A stretch of DNA of 64,000 bases from Alkalibacterium pelagium (GTDB lineage Bacteria; Bacillota; Bacilli; Lactobacillales; Carnobacteriaceae_A): contig NZ_FNZU01000011.1 of NCBI RefSeq assembly GCF_900109325.1, positions 31,933-95,932 of the forward strand, read 5' to 3'. The stretch's first letter is position 1. Each line of letters begins with the position of its first letter. The notes beneath the pieces were generated by a model. It was not told where the DNA came from. It saw only the letters and a list, made by a program, of their open reading frames with translations, and did no database searches. Positions 7,326 through 15,397 of this stretch are shown piece by piece. The position numbers were made by a program, and so were the translations under genes.

Positions 7326-8171
7326 CTATCGACTGTATATAAAATGTATTCCATAGTAAAAGACAACCGATATAATGAACCCAGTGACTACTAGCCCATA
7401 AACTAACGAATTACTTAAACTGATTCCTTCGTTAACGGAAACTGAAGTTCCGTAGCTTCTATTTTTCATAAATATAAGTACCATTATTCCCAAAGCTATA
7501 ATCACTAAACTGAGGACATGTGCAATACTCAAGGGTCCTAAACCTTGGGGGTTCGTTCTAAAGAATTCAACAATAAAACGGTTAAGAGCAAATCCTATAA
7601 TATATATGAAGAATAATTCTCCATCAAATTTCGCTGTTTTTCTTTTTCTCCATATAAGCAGGAATAAGATATAATTCAAGGCAACCTCATAAAGCTGAGC
7701 CGGGTGAAGTAGTTCTCCATTCACCATAACACCCCATGGCCAATTTCGGCTCATCGGTACACCAAACACGTCGCAGCCTACTCGTCCAATGGCCTGACCT
7801 AAAATAACCCCTGGTACAATCGCATCTGCTGTTTTCCAGACCGGTAGATTTTTCCTTCTCATAATTAAGAATGCAGCTGCGCCCCCAGCTAGTATTGCTC
7901 CTTGGATAGAGAGTCCTCCCTGAGAAAATCTGAGGATCTCAGAAGGGTTGTTCAAGTAATAATCAAAATTGAAAAAAAGTATATAGCCAAGTCGGGCACC
8001 GATTATGCCAAATAAGACAGTAAAAATCCCTAAATCCATCAGCTTATCTTTATCTAGCAGTTTGCGTTCGCCCTCTTTTTGAATCAGTAATAAGCCAATA
8101 ATCATACCGATTGCGCTAGTTACACTCAGCAGGTGAATACTAAAATGTCCGATACTAAATAGTTCTACCAT
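7326..8171 (-). CDS. Divergent Lgt-like prolipoprotein diacylglyceryl transferase
   Basis: Integral membrane enzyme family that transfers diacylglyceryl from phosphatidylglycerol to the lipobox Cys of prolipoproteins. The 281 residues align by eye with Lgt: GIIGARLGYILFF (55-67), GGLSIQGAILAGG (85-97), GQAIGRVGCDVFG (125-137), HPAQLYE (156-162) and LNRFIVEFFRTNP (196-208). Two usually conserved positions differ: the His of the HGGLxG motif is Gln90, and the Asn of GRxGNF is Cys133 followed by Asp. An extra hydrophobic C-terminal segment follows residue 230. AAAGGAG precedes the ATG, and the gene follows the M23 peptidase by 30 bases. It is probably an accessory paralogue acting with Lit under copper stress; a housekeeping lgt would be expected elsewhere in the genome (inference). 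Confidence 0.85.
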   Translation of the reverse strand: MVELFSIGHFSIHLLSVTSAIGMIIGLLLIQKEGERKLLDKDKLMDLGIFTVLFGIIGARLGYILFFNFDYYLNNPSEILRFSQGGLSIQGAILAGGAAAFLIMRRKNLPVWKTADAIVPGVILGQAIGRVGCDVFGVPMSRNWPWGVMVNGELLHPAQLYEVALNYILFLLIWRKRKTAKFDGELFFIYIIGFALNRFIVEFFRTNPQGLGPLSIAHVLSLVIIALGIMVLIFMKNRSYGTSVSVNEGISLSNSLVYGLVVTGFIISVVFYYGIHFIYSR

Positions 8172-8201
8172 TTTTTTAACTCCTTTATTTTATTTTTTGT
8201 G

Positions 8202-9524
8202 TTATAAACCTATATACGGTCCTGGATCAACATTTGTATCATTTTTCAGTATTTGAAAATCGAGATGAACACCTGTTGATGTGCCTGTAGTTCCCATAAT
8301 ACCTAACTGTTGTCCCTGTGAAACATTCTGACCTACTGAAACAGTCAAATTCGGTTGCATATGTGAGTATATTGACTTATACCCATCTTTATGATCAATC
8401 TCCACAAAATATCCTAATGAGGGATGATACTCCGATTTTATTATTCTTCCTGATTTAGCTGCTATAATGGGGCCACTACCAGCAATATCAATCCCATAAT
8501 GAAACCGTCTGTCCCCATAGACTGGATGGATTCTCCAGCCATAAGGAGAGGTCACTCTTCCTTGAGCTGGTCTAATCCATTCATTTCTTTTTTCTACTAA
8601 ATTACTCTCACTGCCACTAAAATCGTCTGTGTTTTCAGCTGATGAAGTGGCGATTTCAACACTACCGTCATTTAGTTGGTTGGTATCTTTTATTGTTTTT
8701 AATTCTACTTTATTTAATTCTTCCTGCTGTTGAGCGTTTTTTCTATTTTCTTCAACAATCAATTCTTTTGTGAGTGCATCAGTTTTTTCAGATAGTTTTG
8801 TGTATTCAAATAAATAGTCTTCCTTTTCTTCTGTTTTTATTTGATATTGATTTGCGATGGTAATAATAGTTTCCTCTAATTTCTGTCTTTCAATAGCCAA
8901 TTGATTACTATCTTCCTCTAACTTCTCTTTCTCTTTTACTTTATTTATTTGCTCTTCTTCTAGTGCTATTTCTAACTCACTTAATAAATCCATATCGGTT
9001 TCTTGTATAATCAAGTTGTTCTGGTGGGTACTAATTAGTTGAGAAATTACGCTCACTTTTCCAATCAAATCTGACAACGATTCAGACGATAATAACATCG
9101 ATACAATCTCTTGAGGGTTTGTCTTTTTCTGAACCATTCGAGCTTGAGATTCTAACTGTCCGATTCTCTGCTTAATTATTTTCTCTTTAGTCTTAATTTC
9201 TGATTGAATGTCACCTATCTCATTATTAATCTCCAAAAGTTGTGATTTTTGTTTATCCATCGACTGATTTAATTCTTCAATAGATTTATGTATAGTTTTA
9301 ACTTTTTCTTCTAAACTTTCTTTATTTTCACCCAGTTCTTCTAACTTTTTTTCTTCTTCCTCTATAACTATTTTTAATTTCTCTTTGTCTTGTTCTAATT
9401 CGTCCCTTTCTTTTTCTATTAAGTCTACCCTACTACTATTTGCATGTCCTAATACAGGAAATGTACTATTTAAAAAGCTTAATAAAATGATACTTAACAA
9501 AATGTATTTTTTATTCTGGGTCAT
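8202..9524 (-). CDS. Secreted coiled-coil M23 (LytM-type) peptidase
   Basis: Exported protein of 440 residues. A signal peptide (KYILLSIILLSFLNSTFPVLGHA) is followed by a long Glu/Lys-rich coiled coil (about 30-290) like that of EnvC/PcsB-type hydrolases or activators, then a C-terminal M23 domain. In it HYGID (H342, D346) and H388 match the Zn and active-site residues, but the final HxH motif reads HLD (H420, D422), so one usual Zn ligand is Asp. It may be a weak hydrolase or an activator of another enzyme. It is upstream of the lgt-like gene by 30 bases and likely cotranscribed. Its placement in a copper region suggests envelope repair (inference). Confidence 0.88.
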   Translation of the reverse strand: MTQNKKYILLSIILLSFLNSTFPVLGHANSSRVDLIEKERDELEQDKEKLKIVIEEEEKKLEELGENKESLEEKVKTIHKSIEELNQSMDKQKSQLLEINNEIGDIQSEIKTKEKIIKQRIGQLESQARMVQKKTNPQEIVSMLLSSESLSDLIGKVSVISQLISTHQNNLIIQETDMDLLSELEIALEEEQINKVKEKEKLEEDSNQLAIERQKLEETIITIANQYQIKTEEKEDYLFEYTKLSEKTDALTKELIVEENRKNAQQQEELNKVELKTIKDTNQLNDGSVEIATSSAENTDDFSGSESNLVEKRNEWIRPAQGRVTSPYGWRIHPVYGDRRFHYGIDIAGSGPIIAAKSGRIIKSEYHPSLGYFVEIDHKDGYKSIYSHMQPNLTVSVGQNVSQGQQLGIMGTTGTSTGVHLDFQILKNDTNVDPGPYIGL

Positions 9525-9562
9525 TTCTGATTCTCCTTATTCATTTAATCAATAAAATTAAA

Positions 9563-9613
9563 AAAAGATGAATATAAAAAGAGTGAAGTTTTGTCTAGTT
9601 ATATTCATCTTTT
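9563..9613. terminator. 15-bp perfect inverted repeat, terminator-like
   Basis: AAAAGATGAATATAA (9563-9577) is fully complementary to 9599-9613, with a 21-base loop. On the minus strand the stem ends in a run of T. It lies between the Met-rich gene and the M23 gene and may limit read-through between them. Confidence 0.55.
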
Positions 9614-9634
9614 AATCAGTTACTGTTTAAATAT

Positions 9635-10201
9635 CTAATTTGAATTAAAAAAGTTAAAGCGATTCATAAATTCTCTGTTATTTCGATTTCCCGGTTGCTC
9701 GTAGTCAGCATCATCCTGATTCCAGTTCATCATGCCTCTTCTGGAATTAAAGGTACCATGCATCTCTTCCATCCATTCGAACATGAAATCAAGAGACTCA
9801 TTATCAAATCCTCGCATATGGTTTCTCATATTCCCGAAAAATGATTCGGACTCTTCCAGCTGATCTCTTTCCGTTTCGGATAGATTCTCTTCTCGGAAAT
9901 TCCACATTTGATTGTGTCGTTCTTCCATGCTTTCAATGAATTCCTCTTCATCCAGTTCATAGCTTTCGTTTCTTTCTTCAAAAGCCCGAGAGTCGCTTCT
10001 TTCACTGTTTTCAGTGCGTCGTCTATTCTGAGAGCTCATATGGCTTCTCATCATGTCACTATGATTGTCCCTATTCCAAAAAGGTGACTGGTCTTCTGTT
10101 TCTTCTGTTTCTTCTGCAGACACAGAGTTGAACTGACCGTAAACAAGAGTCGATCCCGCTAATCCTCCAATAACTAAAGAACTGATTAGTAATTTTTTCA
10201 T
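9635..10201 (-). CDS. Secreted acidic Met-rich protein
   Basis: No recognised family. A signal peptide (MKKLLISSLVIGGLAG, cleavage expected after SVSA) leads into about 165 polar residues rich in Glu, Asp, Asn, Arg, Met and His: SDMMRSHMSSQ, ERHNQMWNF, GNMRNHMRGF, FMFEWMEEMHG, RRGMMNW. Met and His clusters in an exported protein next to copper export genes suggest extracytoplasmic copper binding, functionally like CopC/CusF or Spy-type proteins but without visible homology (inference). The chosen ATG (10199-10201) has GGAGG at 8 bases; upstream in-frame ATGs lie on or before that site. Its promoter carries the same tandem TCCAT box as the gene at 1838. Confidence 0.78.
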   Translation of the reverse strand: MKKLLISSLVIGGLAGSTLVYGQFNSVSAEETEETEDQSPFWNRDNHSDMMRSHMSSQNRRRTENSERSDSRAFEERNESYELDEEEFIESMEERHNQMWNFREENLSETERDQLEESESFFGNMRNHMRGFDNESLDFMFEWMEEMHGTFNSRRGMMNWNQDDADYEQPGNRNNREFMNRFNFFNSN

Positions 10202-10232
10202 TTCTTTCATCCTCCTACTTCTTTGTACCTTT

Positions 10233-10266
10233 AGTATATAAACCACTTATGGAGAAAAAATGGATT
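10233..10266 (-). promoter_or_regulatory. Promoter with tandem response-regulator-like box
   Basis: Minus strand: TCCAT (complement of 10260-10264), N6, TCCAT (10249-10253), N10, then TATACT (10233-10238) as -10. The position expected for the -35 is TTTTTT, which is poor, so an activator is likely needed. The arrangement is identical in spacing to that at 2216-2249. Confidence 0.6.
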
Positions 10267-10282
10267 TAATAATAAATTTAAA

Positions 10283-10351
10283 AAAACCTAGTCAGTAAAT
10301 AATTGGACAGTCTTTTCACAGACTATCCGATACTTACTGACTAGGGGTTTT
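10283..10351. terminator. Strong terminator between the copper region and housekeeping genes
   Basis: Outer stem CCTAGTCAGTAA with TTACTGACTAGG, inner stem from GGACAGTCT with AGACTATCC, and a seven-T tail on the minus strand. It overlaps the stop codon of the kinase gene and marks the functional edge of the copper region. Confidence 0.85.
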
Positions 10352-11093
10352 GAGGAGTAATTTTTTCATATTTCCCATGGTTTAAAATCAGGTTATAATC
10401 AGCCGGCTGGGAATGCTCAAGGACTAATTCTGTGTTTGGTTTATCCGTTCGCTTGACATGTTTCTTCGCTTCTGCCAGAGTAGCGCCGCCTTTTTGCTTT
10501 CGATCAATTAACCGTTTTTCGAGTTCAGACAGGGGTGTTTTTATAGCTATTGTATAGTCACTCAACCCCTTTAATTTATTCCAGACCGGTTTATCCAGAA
10601 GGAGATAATTTCCTTCAATCAATATTATATCAGCTTCAACTTTCAGCTTTTTATCTGACACGTCATGAAGCAGGCGATCATAAGTCGGCCAGTATACATG
10701 TTTTTGATTTTGAAGTTTCTGAATCGTTTCTTTCAAGAGGTTCACATCAAATGATTCGGGGATCCCCTTAAATCGTCTCAAGAGTTCGGTCTGATTATTC
10801 CTATTTACCATATGACTATCTAAATAGTGATTGTAATGGTGAAAACCGTCCATAGAAACAGACTGAAATGTATAGGGCGTATCAATTTCTTTATACAAGT
10901 CTTCCAGAAACAGCGATAAGGTGGTTTTTCCGGCTCCCGGTGGCGCTGCGAGGTAGACAAGGACTCGGTCACCTTTTTCAGCACGCATGTTCACCAGTTT
11001 CTGAAGCAATGGTTGAAAGATGTCCGTTACTTCTTCAGACGTGTAGCTAGCTTCAACTGAGAGACCTGTCACTGTATATCTCTTCTTATGCAT
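10341..11093 (-). CDS. P-loop nucleoside/nucleotide kinase-like protein
   Basis: Cytosolic kinase of the uridine/pantothenate kinase-like superfamily (PRK09270 type), about 250 residues. The phosphate-binding loop is AAPPGAGKTTLSLF, with Ala instead of the first Gly. VSMDGFHHYNHYLD holds the substrate-binding Asp, GIPESFDVNLL and YWPTYDRLLHDV follow the family pattern, and DIILIEGNYLLLD is the strand with the Glu of this group. Substrates in the family include fructose, pantothenate and nucleosides, so none is claimed. The ATG at 11091-11093 overlaps the truA stop; an ATG four codons upstream (11105) abuts AAGGAG. It is the last gene of the rplQ-ecf-truA unit. Confidence 0.82.
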   Translation of the reverse strand: MHKKRYTVTGLSVEASYTSEEVTDIFQPLLQKLVNMRAEKGDRVLVYLAAPPGAGKTTLSLFLEDLYKEIDTPYTFQSVSMDGFHHYNHYLDSHMVNRNNQTELLRRFKGIPESFDVNLLKETIQKLQNQKHVYWPTYDRLLHDVSDKKLKVEADIILIEGNYLLLDKPVWNKLKGLSDYTIAIKTPLSELEKRLIDRKQKGGATLAEAKKHVKRTDKPNTELVLEHSQPADYNLILNHGKYEKITPQNP

Positions 11094-11889
11094 CAGGACG
11101 GTCATCTCCTTCATCTGTAAATCCCGGTATATCCTTTTCATCATAATAAACCTGTTCCATACATAAACCTTCCGGTGCTAACGTTTTTCCTGCTGCCTCG
11201 CGGTCTCTGGATTGAATGATCAGCGGAATATCTGAAGCCAGTCGCTTACCGGAAGCCACTTCCACCAGAATACCCATCAGGATCCGAATCATGTTATATA
11301 AAAATCCGTTGCCTACAAAGGTGAATACCCACGTATTCGAGCTGGTGTCCCGTTCGACCGAGGCTTGATAGATCGTGCGGACTTTATCTTCCACCTCCGA
11401 CTTAGTCGACGCAAAACTGGTAAAGTCATGGGTGCCTATGAGATAAGTCATTGCTTCTTCAACCGGCTCCAACGTCATCGGGTAACGATGGTGATAAGCA
11501 TAATGCCTGATGAACGGATCCCTGAACTGATTATTGTCTATTGTATACTTGTACATCTTCCCTTTAGCCTGGAAGCGTGAATGAAAGTCCGCATCTGTCA
11601 ATTCTACATTTGTCACGGTTATGTCTTCCGGCGTCATGCTGTTCAGACCAATATGCAACCCCTTTGGCTCAATATAGAAGGGAAAGTCAAAGTGAACAAC
11701 CTGTCCTCTTGCATGGACTCCTGCATCAGTCCGTCCAGCTCCGTGGACTTTGACTGTGTGACCTTTGGACATCTTATTCAATGTCTTTTCCAGCTCACCC
11801 TGAATTGTCCGCTTGTTCGGCTGCACCTGAAACCCTGAAAACTCTGTGCCGTCATAACTCAGAACAATTTTATACCTGTACGTTGTCAT
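11086..11889 (-). CDS. truA: tRNA pseudouridine synthase A
   Basis: Makes pseudouridine at positions 38-40 of the tRNA anticodon arm. The 267-residue protein starts MTTYRYKIVLSYDGTEFSGFQ and has the catalytic Asp in GAGRTDAGVHARGQV, plus the late motif NGFLYNMIRILMGILVEV. The frame extends 32 codons further upstream, but the ATG at 11887-11889 with AGGAAG eight bases before it begins the conserved sequence. It is at the usual Firmicutes place behind ecfT, separated here by a lipoprotein gene. Its last codons overlap the kinase start. Confidence 0.97.
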   Translation of the reverse strand: MTTYRYKIVLSYDGTEFSGFQVQPNKRTIQGELEKTLNKMSKGHTVKVHGAGRTDAGVHARGQVVHFDFPFYIEPKGLHIGLNSMTPEDITVTNVELTDADFHSRFQAKGKMYKYTIDNNQFRDPFIRHYAYHHRYPMTLEPVEEAMTYLIGTHDFTSFASTKSEVEDKVRTIYQASVERDTSSNTWVFTFVGNGFLYNMIRILMGILVEVASGKRLASDIPLIIQSRDREAAGKTLAPEGLCMEQVYYDEKDIPGFTDEGDDRPDA

Positions 11890-12051
11890 TTTACTTACTT
11901 CCTTTAACTTTTCATTTTGCTTGAGAAGTCTACGTCTCTGTAAATACTTCTTTATTAAAAAAATATAGCGGGGATTGAACTTCACACCACTTTTTAAAGC
12001 GTATCACTTCTTAGTCAATTAACTACACAGCCAAACCCTATTAATGGTTGA

Positions 12052-12786
12052 TCAGTTAGTCGTCTCTTCAAGGATGTCGTCCTCAACCTCAAGCTGATCT
12101 ATCTCATTAAAGTCAGCATATTGCGTATCTACTGTAAGTATCACTGAAGCTAATTCATTTTCTGCTTCTACTAAGAGGTCCAGCTGTTCTATCAACTGGG
12201 TTTCTGCATCAACGATGACCTCAAGAATCAATTCAATATCCTCTTCCTCGAATCCGTCAATTGTGAGACTGAATGGTACCTCAAAAGCATCCCACACGTC
12301 CTGATCATAGCCAGTGTAGCTTAGAATAAGATTGTCTTCTTCCACCTCAGCTGTAATGTATTCTTCGGAGTTTATTATTGCTTCAAGGACCGTTCTATAG
12401 CTAGTTTCTTCCGTGTCGCTGGCTTGCCCGTCTACTTCCTGCCAGCCACTTCCATCATGAATATAATACGTCGATCCATCAAAGTATATCTCGTTGGATA
12501 CTTCAACACCATCCTGTTCATTGGTTATAATAACGTGACCCGAATCAAAGTCACCGATGATACGTGCATCAAGTCTGGCTCTGTTTACTGTCGATTGACC
12601 CATAGCATCGGTCTCAGCCGATAAATTGATATCTGTGCTGTAACTGTCAAGATTACTTTCAGCCTCCTGCATGTAAGATACCCAATTATCATCTAAATCG
12701 TTGGGGATTCCACCGCCCATCATGCCGCATCCTGTGAGTAGAGTCCCACCTAAAACTGTCCAGACAATTTTTCTTTTAATCGTCAT
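12052..12786 (-). CDS. Secreted lipoprotein of unknown function
   Basis: A 244-residue protein with a lipoprotein signal (KRKIVWTVLGGTLLTGCG; lipobox LLTGC, Cys about 20). The mature part is very acidic and low in Lys, with NEIYFDGSTYYIHDGSGWQEV and a repeating beta-strand pattern as in DUF6612/LppX-like lipoproteins; that family match is tentative. GAGGTG lies eight bases before the ATG. It sits between the terminator behind ecfT and truA, where most relatives have no gene. It would be a substrate of Lgt and possibly of the Lit enzyme in this window. Confidence 0.8.
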   Translation of the reverse strand: MTIKRKIVWTVLGGTLLTGCGMMGGGIPNDLDDNWVSYMQEAESNLDSYSTDINLSAETDAMGQSTVNRARLDARIIGDFDSGHVIITNEQDGVEVSNEIYFDGSTYYIHDGSGWQEVDGQASDTEETSYRTVLEAIINSEEYITAEVEEDNLILSYTGYDQDVWDAFEVPFSLTIDGFEEEDIELILEVIVDAETQLIEQLDLLVEAENELASVILTVDTQYADFNEIDQLEVEDDILEETTN

Positions 12787-12871
12787 CTTTTTTCACCTCG
12801 TCAGATTAATGTAAGTAACAGATGCTCCTTATCCTATCGCTATATTAACACATATGGTTAGTCATTATATC

Positions 12872-12910
12872 AAAAAAACAGGGATAAAGATAAGCATCTT
12901 CATCCCTGTT
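12872..12910 (-). terminator. Terminator behind ecfT
   Basis: On the minus strand AACAGGGAT pairs with ATCCCTGTT around a GA-rich loop with a short inner stem, followed by seven T. It closes the ribosomal-ecf transcription unit just after the ecfT stop. Confidence 0.85.
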
Positions 12911-12912
12911 GA

Positions 12913-13710
12913 TTAAGTTCTCAGTACAAATAGTGCGGCCGACAGAAGGCCAAATGCCACCATTATCATGGTATCTCTGCTGACCCATTCCAGCTGGCGG
13001 TACTTGGTACGCCCTTCTCCACCTTTATAACCACGTGCTTCCATAGCCGTAGCCAGTTCTTCAGCCCGGTTGAATGAGCTAACAAACAGAGGAATCAGAA
13101 GTGGGACGATAGCTTTCATCTGCTGGTAAATGTTTCCTTCACCAAAATCGATGCCTCGTGCACGCTGGGCATTCATGATTTTCTCCGTTTCATCCATCAA
13201 TGTCGGAACAAAACGTAAGGCGATCGACAGCATCAGAGCAATTTCGTGAACGGGAACTTTTACTGCTGCAAGCGGACGCAGCAGGTACTCGATAGCATCC
13301 GTCAGAGACAGTGGCATCGTCGTCAATGTCAGGATCGTCGACATGAAAATGATCAGGACGAATCGCATGAAGATGAATACCCCATTCAGGAGCCCTTCCT
13401 GTGAAATAACGACTGGCCCGAATCTGAACCAAATCGTCGATCCGCTCGTAAACAGAATCTGCAGAATTACTGTAAAGAGAATCAGCCAGATCAGGGGCTT
13501 CACACCATTGATAAAGAATTTCGGGCTAATCTCAGACAGTTTGACAGCCGTCAGAACAAAAACGGTCAGGAGAACATAGGTCAGCCAGTTATTAGCAAGA
13601 AAGATGATGATAATGAACCAGATGGCTCCCATCAGCTTCGCACGAGGATCCAAGCGGTGAATAAATGAGTTACCCGGGATATAGCGTCCGAATATCAGTT
13701 TTTCCATCAT
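12913..13710 (-). CDS. ecfT: ECF transporter transmembrane component
   Basis: Membrane scaffold (265 residues) that joins the two ATPases to interchangeable vitamin-binding S components. Hydrophobic segments cover residues 28-60, 66-90, 104-125 and 240-262. The coupling helices carry the two signature motifs: AQRARGIDF near 175 and AMEARGYKG near 220, each with the Ala-Arg-Gly core that contacts an ATPase. The start ATG overlaps the ecfA2 stop (ATGATG) and has GAAGG upstream. It belongs to the group II ECF module shared by many S components. Confidence 0.96.
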   Translation of the reverse strand: MMEKLIFGRYIPGNSFIHRLDPRAKLMGAIWFIIIIFLANNWLTYVLLTVFVLTAVKLSEISPKFFINGVKPLIWLILFTVILQILFTSGSTIWFRFGPVVISQEGLLNGVFIFMRFVLIIFMSTILTLTTMPLSLTDAIEYLLRPLAAVKVPVHEIALMLSIALRFVPTLMDETEKIMNAQRARGIDFGEGNIYQQMKAIVPLLIPLFVSSFNRAEELATAMEARGYKGGEGRTKYRQLEWVSRDTMIMVAFGLLSAALFVLRT

Positions 13711-14582
13711 AATCCTTCACCTGCTTTGCTCGCTAACTTATCTTTCATCTGCTGGGCCAGCTCATCTGTTGTCAAAGGCAGCGGATCAAATATCCACTCA
13801 AACTTCTCTTCCAGCTCATGAGCAAAGCGCACAGTTGACGGCACACCCAGCTGCATGCTGGATAACCACCCGGCTTCCTTAAACAGTTCTCTCGGGTGCC
13901 CTTCTTTCATGACCGTCCCTTTTTCAAGAACGATCATGTGGTCAGCGTATGTCGCCACATCATCCATCTGGTGCGTCACCAGCACAACAGTCAGTCCCTG
14001 TTCCTTGTAGAGAGTATAGAACATATCCATAATCTCCTTGCGTCCCTGAGGATCCAGACCTGCTGTCGGCTCATCCAGAACCAGAACTTCCGGTTCTAGA
14101 GCCAGCACTCCAGCTATAGCAACACGGCGCATCTGTCCTCCAGACAAGTCAAAAGGTGACCGTTCCATAAAGGTTTCGTCCAGTCCGACGAGCGGCAGTA
14201 GCTCCCTGGCTTTCTCGAGACCTTCTTCTTCAGACAGGCCGAAGTTCTTGGGTCCGAATGCAATATCTTTTCCAACCGTCTCTTCAAACAGCTGAGCTTC
14301 CGGGAACTGGAAAACGATTCCCACTTTTTTACGTAGAGACTTGAGTCCTTTATTCTCAGAAAAATTTGTGATGACACGGTCGCCGATAGTAACCTGACCA
14401 CTCGTCGGCTTTTTCAGCGCATTCAGATGCTGAAGTACAGTCGACTTTCCACTTCCGGTATGACCGACGATGGCAGTAAATGAACTGTCTTTGATCGTCA
14501 GATTGATATCATGAAGCGCTCTACTCTGGAAGGGTGTACCCGGCTGATAGGTGTAGCCTACTTCTTCGAAACGTATGTCCAT
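13707..14582 (-). CDS. ecfA2: ECF transporter ATPase, second subunit
   Basis: ABC ATPase of 291 residues that powers vitamin uptake with EcfA1 and EcfT. Walker A GHTGSGKST, Q-loop VFQFPEAQLFEE, signature LSGGQMRRVAIAG, Walker B VLVLDEPTAGLDP and H-loop VLVTHQMDD are all intact. The C-terminal extension typical of EcfA' follows. Its start lies inside the end of ecfA1 (25-base overlap), so translation is coupled. Confidence 0.97.
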   Translation of the reverse strand: MDIRFEEVGYTYQPGTPFQSRALHDINLTIKDSSFTAIVGHTGSGKSTVLQHLNALKKPTSGQVTIGDRVITNFSENKGLKSLRKKVGIVFQFPEAQLFEETVGKDIAFGPKNFGLSEEEGLEKARELLPLVGLDETFMERSPFDLSGGQMRRVAIAGVLALEPEVLVLDEPTAGLDPQGRKEIMDMFYTLYKEQGLTVVLVTHQMDDVATYADHMIVLEKGTVMKEGHPRELFKEAGWLSSMQLGVPSTVRFAHELEEKFEWIFDPLPLTTDELAQQMKDKLASKAGEGL

Positions 14583-15397
14583 AGCCAGTCAACCATCCCT
14601 TCTTCAGTCAGATAATCCTTGGGCACATCAATGCCCTCTTTCTTAAGTGATGCCTTCAGTCTTTCAGGGAAGGGCAGATCCAGTCCCATTTCGACAAGTT
14701 TTTCACCATATGAAAAGATCGTTTCCGGAGTCCCTTCCTGGATCAACTGGCCGTCTCTCATGACCAGTACCCGGTTGGCAGCTGCCGCTTCGTCAATATC
14801 ATGTGTGATGGACAGGACAGATAAGTTCTCCTGCTCCTTGACTTCCTTGACCGTGCGCAGAACTTCTTCTCTTCCCTGAGGATCCAGCATACTGGTTGCT
14901 TCATCAAGGATCATGATGTCCGGTCTAAGTGCAACGATTCCTGCAATAGCTACACGCTGCTTCTGACCTCCGGATAGACGGGCTGGTTCACGTTCAGCAA
15001 ACTCGAGCATGTTCACTTTTTCCAGAGCTGTTCGGACCCGTTCAAGCATCTCTTCTCTGGGAATTCCCAGATTCTCGAGTCCAAAGGCTACATCGTCCTG
15101 CACAGTCGATCCGACAAACTGATTATCAGGATTCTGAAAGACCATACCGACCATCTCACGAATGGACCAGACATTCTTTTCATTCAGCTCAAGACCGCCG
15201 ACAGCAACTTCTCCACTATCGGGTTCGATCAGTCCGTTGACCGTCTTGGCCAATGTAGACTTACCAGAGCCGTTAGGTCCGATGATCGCAACCCATTCGC
15301 CTTTATTGATTGAAAAAGAAACACCCTTCAGAGCAGGACGCTGATCTTCATCATCATATGTGTAAGTGACGTTTTTAACGTTTATAATTTCAGACAT
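14558..15397 (-). CDS. ecfA1: ECF transporter ATPase, first subunit
   Basis: ABC ATPase of 279 residues. Walker A GPNGSGKSTLAKTVNGL, Q-loop VFQNPDNQFVG, signature LSGGQKQRVAIAG, Walker B IMILDEATSMLDP and switch His in SITHDIDEA are complete. It is the first of the three energy-coupling genes, 400 bases behind rplQ. The partner ecfA2 and ecfT overlap in series downstream. No S component is in the window, as expected for the shared module. Confidence 0.97.
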   Translation of the reverse strand: MSEIINVKNVTYTYDDEDQRPALKGVSFSINKGEWVAIIGPNGSGKSTLAKTVNGLIEPDSGEVAVGGLELNEKNVWSIREMVGMVFQNPDNQFVGSTVQDDVAFGLENLGIPREEMLERVRTALEKVNMLEFAEREPARLSGGQKQRVAIAGIVALRPDIMILDEATSMLDPQGREEVLRTVKEVKEQENLSVLSITHDIDEAAAANRVLVMRDGQLIQEGTPETIFSYGEKLVEMGLDLPFPERLKASLKKEGIDVPKDYLTEEGMVDWLWTYVSKK

